64,000 nt of DNA from Malurus cyaneus samueli. Its lineage: Eukaryota > Chordata > Aves > Passeriformes > Maluridae. Positions within the stretch are counted from its first letter, which is position 1. Every line of letters starts with the position of its first letter. Below, piece by piece: positions 62,400-64,000 of this stretch. Location: positions 28,661,741 to 28,725,740 of the forward strand of contig CM019216.1 of assembly GCA_009741485.1 (NCBI GenBank), written 5' to 3'. A program made the position numbers and the translations under genes. Below the pieces are notes generated by a model. It ran no database searches. It was not told where the DNA came from and worked only from the letters and a program-made list of their open reading frames with translations.

Positions 62400-64000
62400 T
62401 TGCATTTCGCATTAGGGACACAGAGGAACGCAATCAGCGAGATTAGAAACGTTCAGTGAGTTACCCTGACCGGCAGGTAACACCTGTCGGCTAAACATCA
62501 CGGAATACAAGATCTCCCCCTACCCCAGTAGGCTGCAAGTCTCCAGAATCAAAGTCAGGGATGGAGGGGGAGAGCAGGAATTTCAGGAAGCTTATTACAC
62601 CAGAATAAGAAGCTTGGCTTTTAAAAAAAGAACAATCTTTTTCAGTCTTTGTTGTACCATTAGAGAACAAAAGTTGACTCGACTTAGAAAACTTTTTCAC
62701 AAAAATACAAATCAAGGCAGACTCATCTCCAGCAAAGATGCATCTGAAGTGCAAACATACCAATCGCAGAACTGTTCAGGACATGGGGTCTCTGATTGCA
62801 AGAAGTGGCCCCATACCGTATGTTCACATGAGAAAACTCACAGCCCTGGCAAATTATTTTTAGAATCATGGCAATGAGGAGTCACAAAACAGTTTACAAT
62901 ATCAGAAAAAATAAACGCCCTCATGATTCCAGTGGATTCTCTCTGGTTTACTCGTAACTGATGTAAGAAAATCCATTGAATATTAAACATCTATACCCAC
63001 TCAAGGGAAATTAAGCTGAGAAGCTGAACTATTTTATTTTTAAATTATCTGCAAAGCAACATGGTCCATATTCTTACTCAGATGCATTACATGCCTGTGA
63101 GAAACAGTTACTAATCTATAGACAGCTATAATCCATTCATTTCTTGGTATGCACTTCAAGTTGCAGCTGTAATGCAAAGCAATAGCTTCTTGTTCAAAAA
63201 CAAACAAAAAATAACAGCAAACTAATACTAATACCTCATGCATCTACATATCTATTGTTTCACTTGACTTCACGTTTCTCTGAGGTAAACCCAGCATCAA
63301 ATTCATTAGAGAGCAGTAAACTTAGTATTTCATGGTTTGATATGGAATTGAAGTGTTTCCATGAGATCTGGTATTTTTCCCAAATAAAAGTTTAAAAAAT
63401 GCATTTTGTAAAAAAAAAAATAAAATTTGAGAGATATCATTAGAGAAGATGCTGAATTTAGAATACACCTTTTACAAAAATAACCGGTTTCTAAGTAAAA
63501 CCTGCAAAAAGGTTCACATATTAAACACACACTATTTTTTTAAGAAAGGAAAAAAGTAATCAAATTCTCTCCCACCCCTTCCTATGTTTTTCAGCAGAGA
63601 TTGGTGGTGGGGGTGAAGGGAAGATAGAGATGGTTCAGCTTTCCTCTAACCTTCAGAGGCAGTTATTAGTGAAGACATTGCATATGAAGAGACAGTAATA
63701 AAAGAGCAGGAAAAGGAAGGCAGTCCACTTTCTGGAAACGGAAATGCCCTGTAGTGAAGTGATTTTGTGGTTTGGGTTGACCAAAGTGTAATATTTGGTA
63801 AGAATGCTAGAAAGCACTTTTAGGGTCTTCTGTGAAGCAAAGACTGTCAACACAGCTTGTTCTTCAGGATTATTTGAAGTTAACTTCTAAAATGTGTATT
63901 TCTTTAGAGGGTATTTTTAATGGACTGATCTATCAAAAAATCGATTTTCATAACACTTCCCAAATGTGGTCAATTACTTGTGCCTGAACAGGGAGAGAAG
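62400..64000. other. Sequence upstream of EEF1A1, no gene recognised
   Basis: AT-rich, with no identified exon, RNA or transposon. In vertebrate synteny SLC17A5 lies next on this side, but I see no exon of it in the window. Confidence 0.5.

Overview
This window is nuclear DNA from a bird. The evidence is split vertebrate genes with GT-AG introns, CR1 LINE fragments of the avian type, CpG-island promoters and two solo retroviral LTRs. The LTR family and gene order fit a neoavian, perhaps passerine, genome; that placement is an inference. The gene order KCNQ5 > DDX43 > < CGAS | MTO1 > < EEF1A1 matches the vertebrate order known from human chromosome 6q13. Five protein-coding genes were read exon by exon. 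In four of them every internal exon keeps phase across all junctions; the exceptions are both first exons in one GC-rich CpG island.

Left part (1-9.2 kb): the last three coding exons of the potassium channel gene KCNQ5 (+), followed by a long AT-rich stretch that is probably its 3'UTR. From 10.1 to 11.2 kb lie two CR1 LINE tails. The second ends almost at the CpG-island promoter of DDX43. DDX43 (+, 11.36-32.18 kb) is complete: 16 coding exons, 662 codons, an N-terminal KH domain and a full set of DEAD-box helicase motifs. One intron has a GC-AG boundary. Its introns carry a solo LTR (15.9-16.6 kb) and a 1.7 kb antisense CR1 reverse-transcriptase fragment (18.1-19.85 kb).

Middle (34.2-47.6 kb): CGAS (-) and MTO1 (+) lie head to head and share a 1.9 kb CpG island. 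DDX43 and CGAS converge tail to tail. CGAS exons 2-5 are intact and hold the catalytic acidic residues and zinc-thumb ligands. Its long first exon stays in one frame but has three in-frame stops. MTO1 exon 1 contains the FAD-binding motif but its length is out of phase and it needs several single-base corrections; exons 2-12 are clean. Clustered lesions in two genes inside one GC-rich block suggest consensus errors, although real decay of CGAS is not excluded.

Right part (48-64 kb): about 7.4 kb without a recognised gene, containing a perfect-TSD solo LTR (50.6-51.2 kb), AT-rich repeats and a small orphan GC-rich patch. EEF1A1 (-) follows: seven coding exons giving exactly 462 codons, a non-coding first exon with a terminal oligopyrimidine start, and a CpG-island promoter. 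No gene was recognised in the last 1.7 kb.

The genes share no pathway. They are neighbours by conserved synteny: neuronal Kv7 channel, germline RNA helicase, cytosolic DNA sensor, mitochondrial tRNA-modifying enzyme and translation elongation factor. No previously undescribed system was found. The most checkable points are the indel-rich CGAS/MTO1 island, the GC-AG intron, the two TSD-flanked LTRs and a structured EEF1A1 intron.
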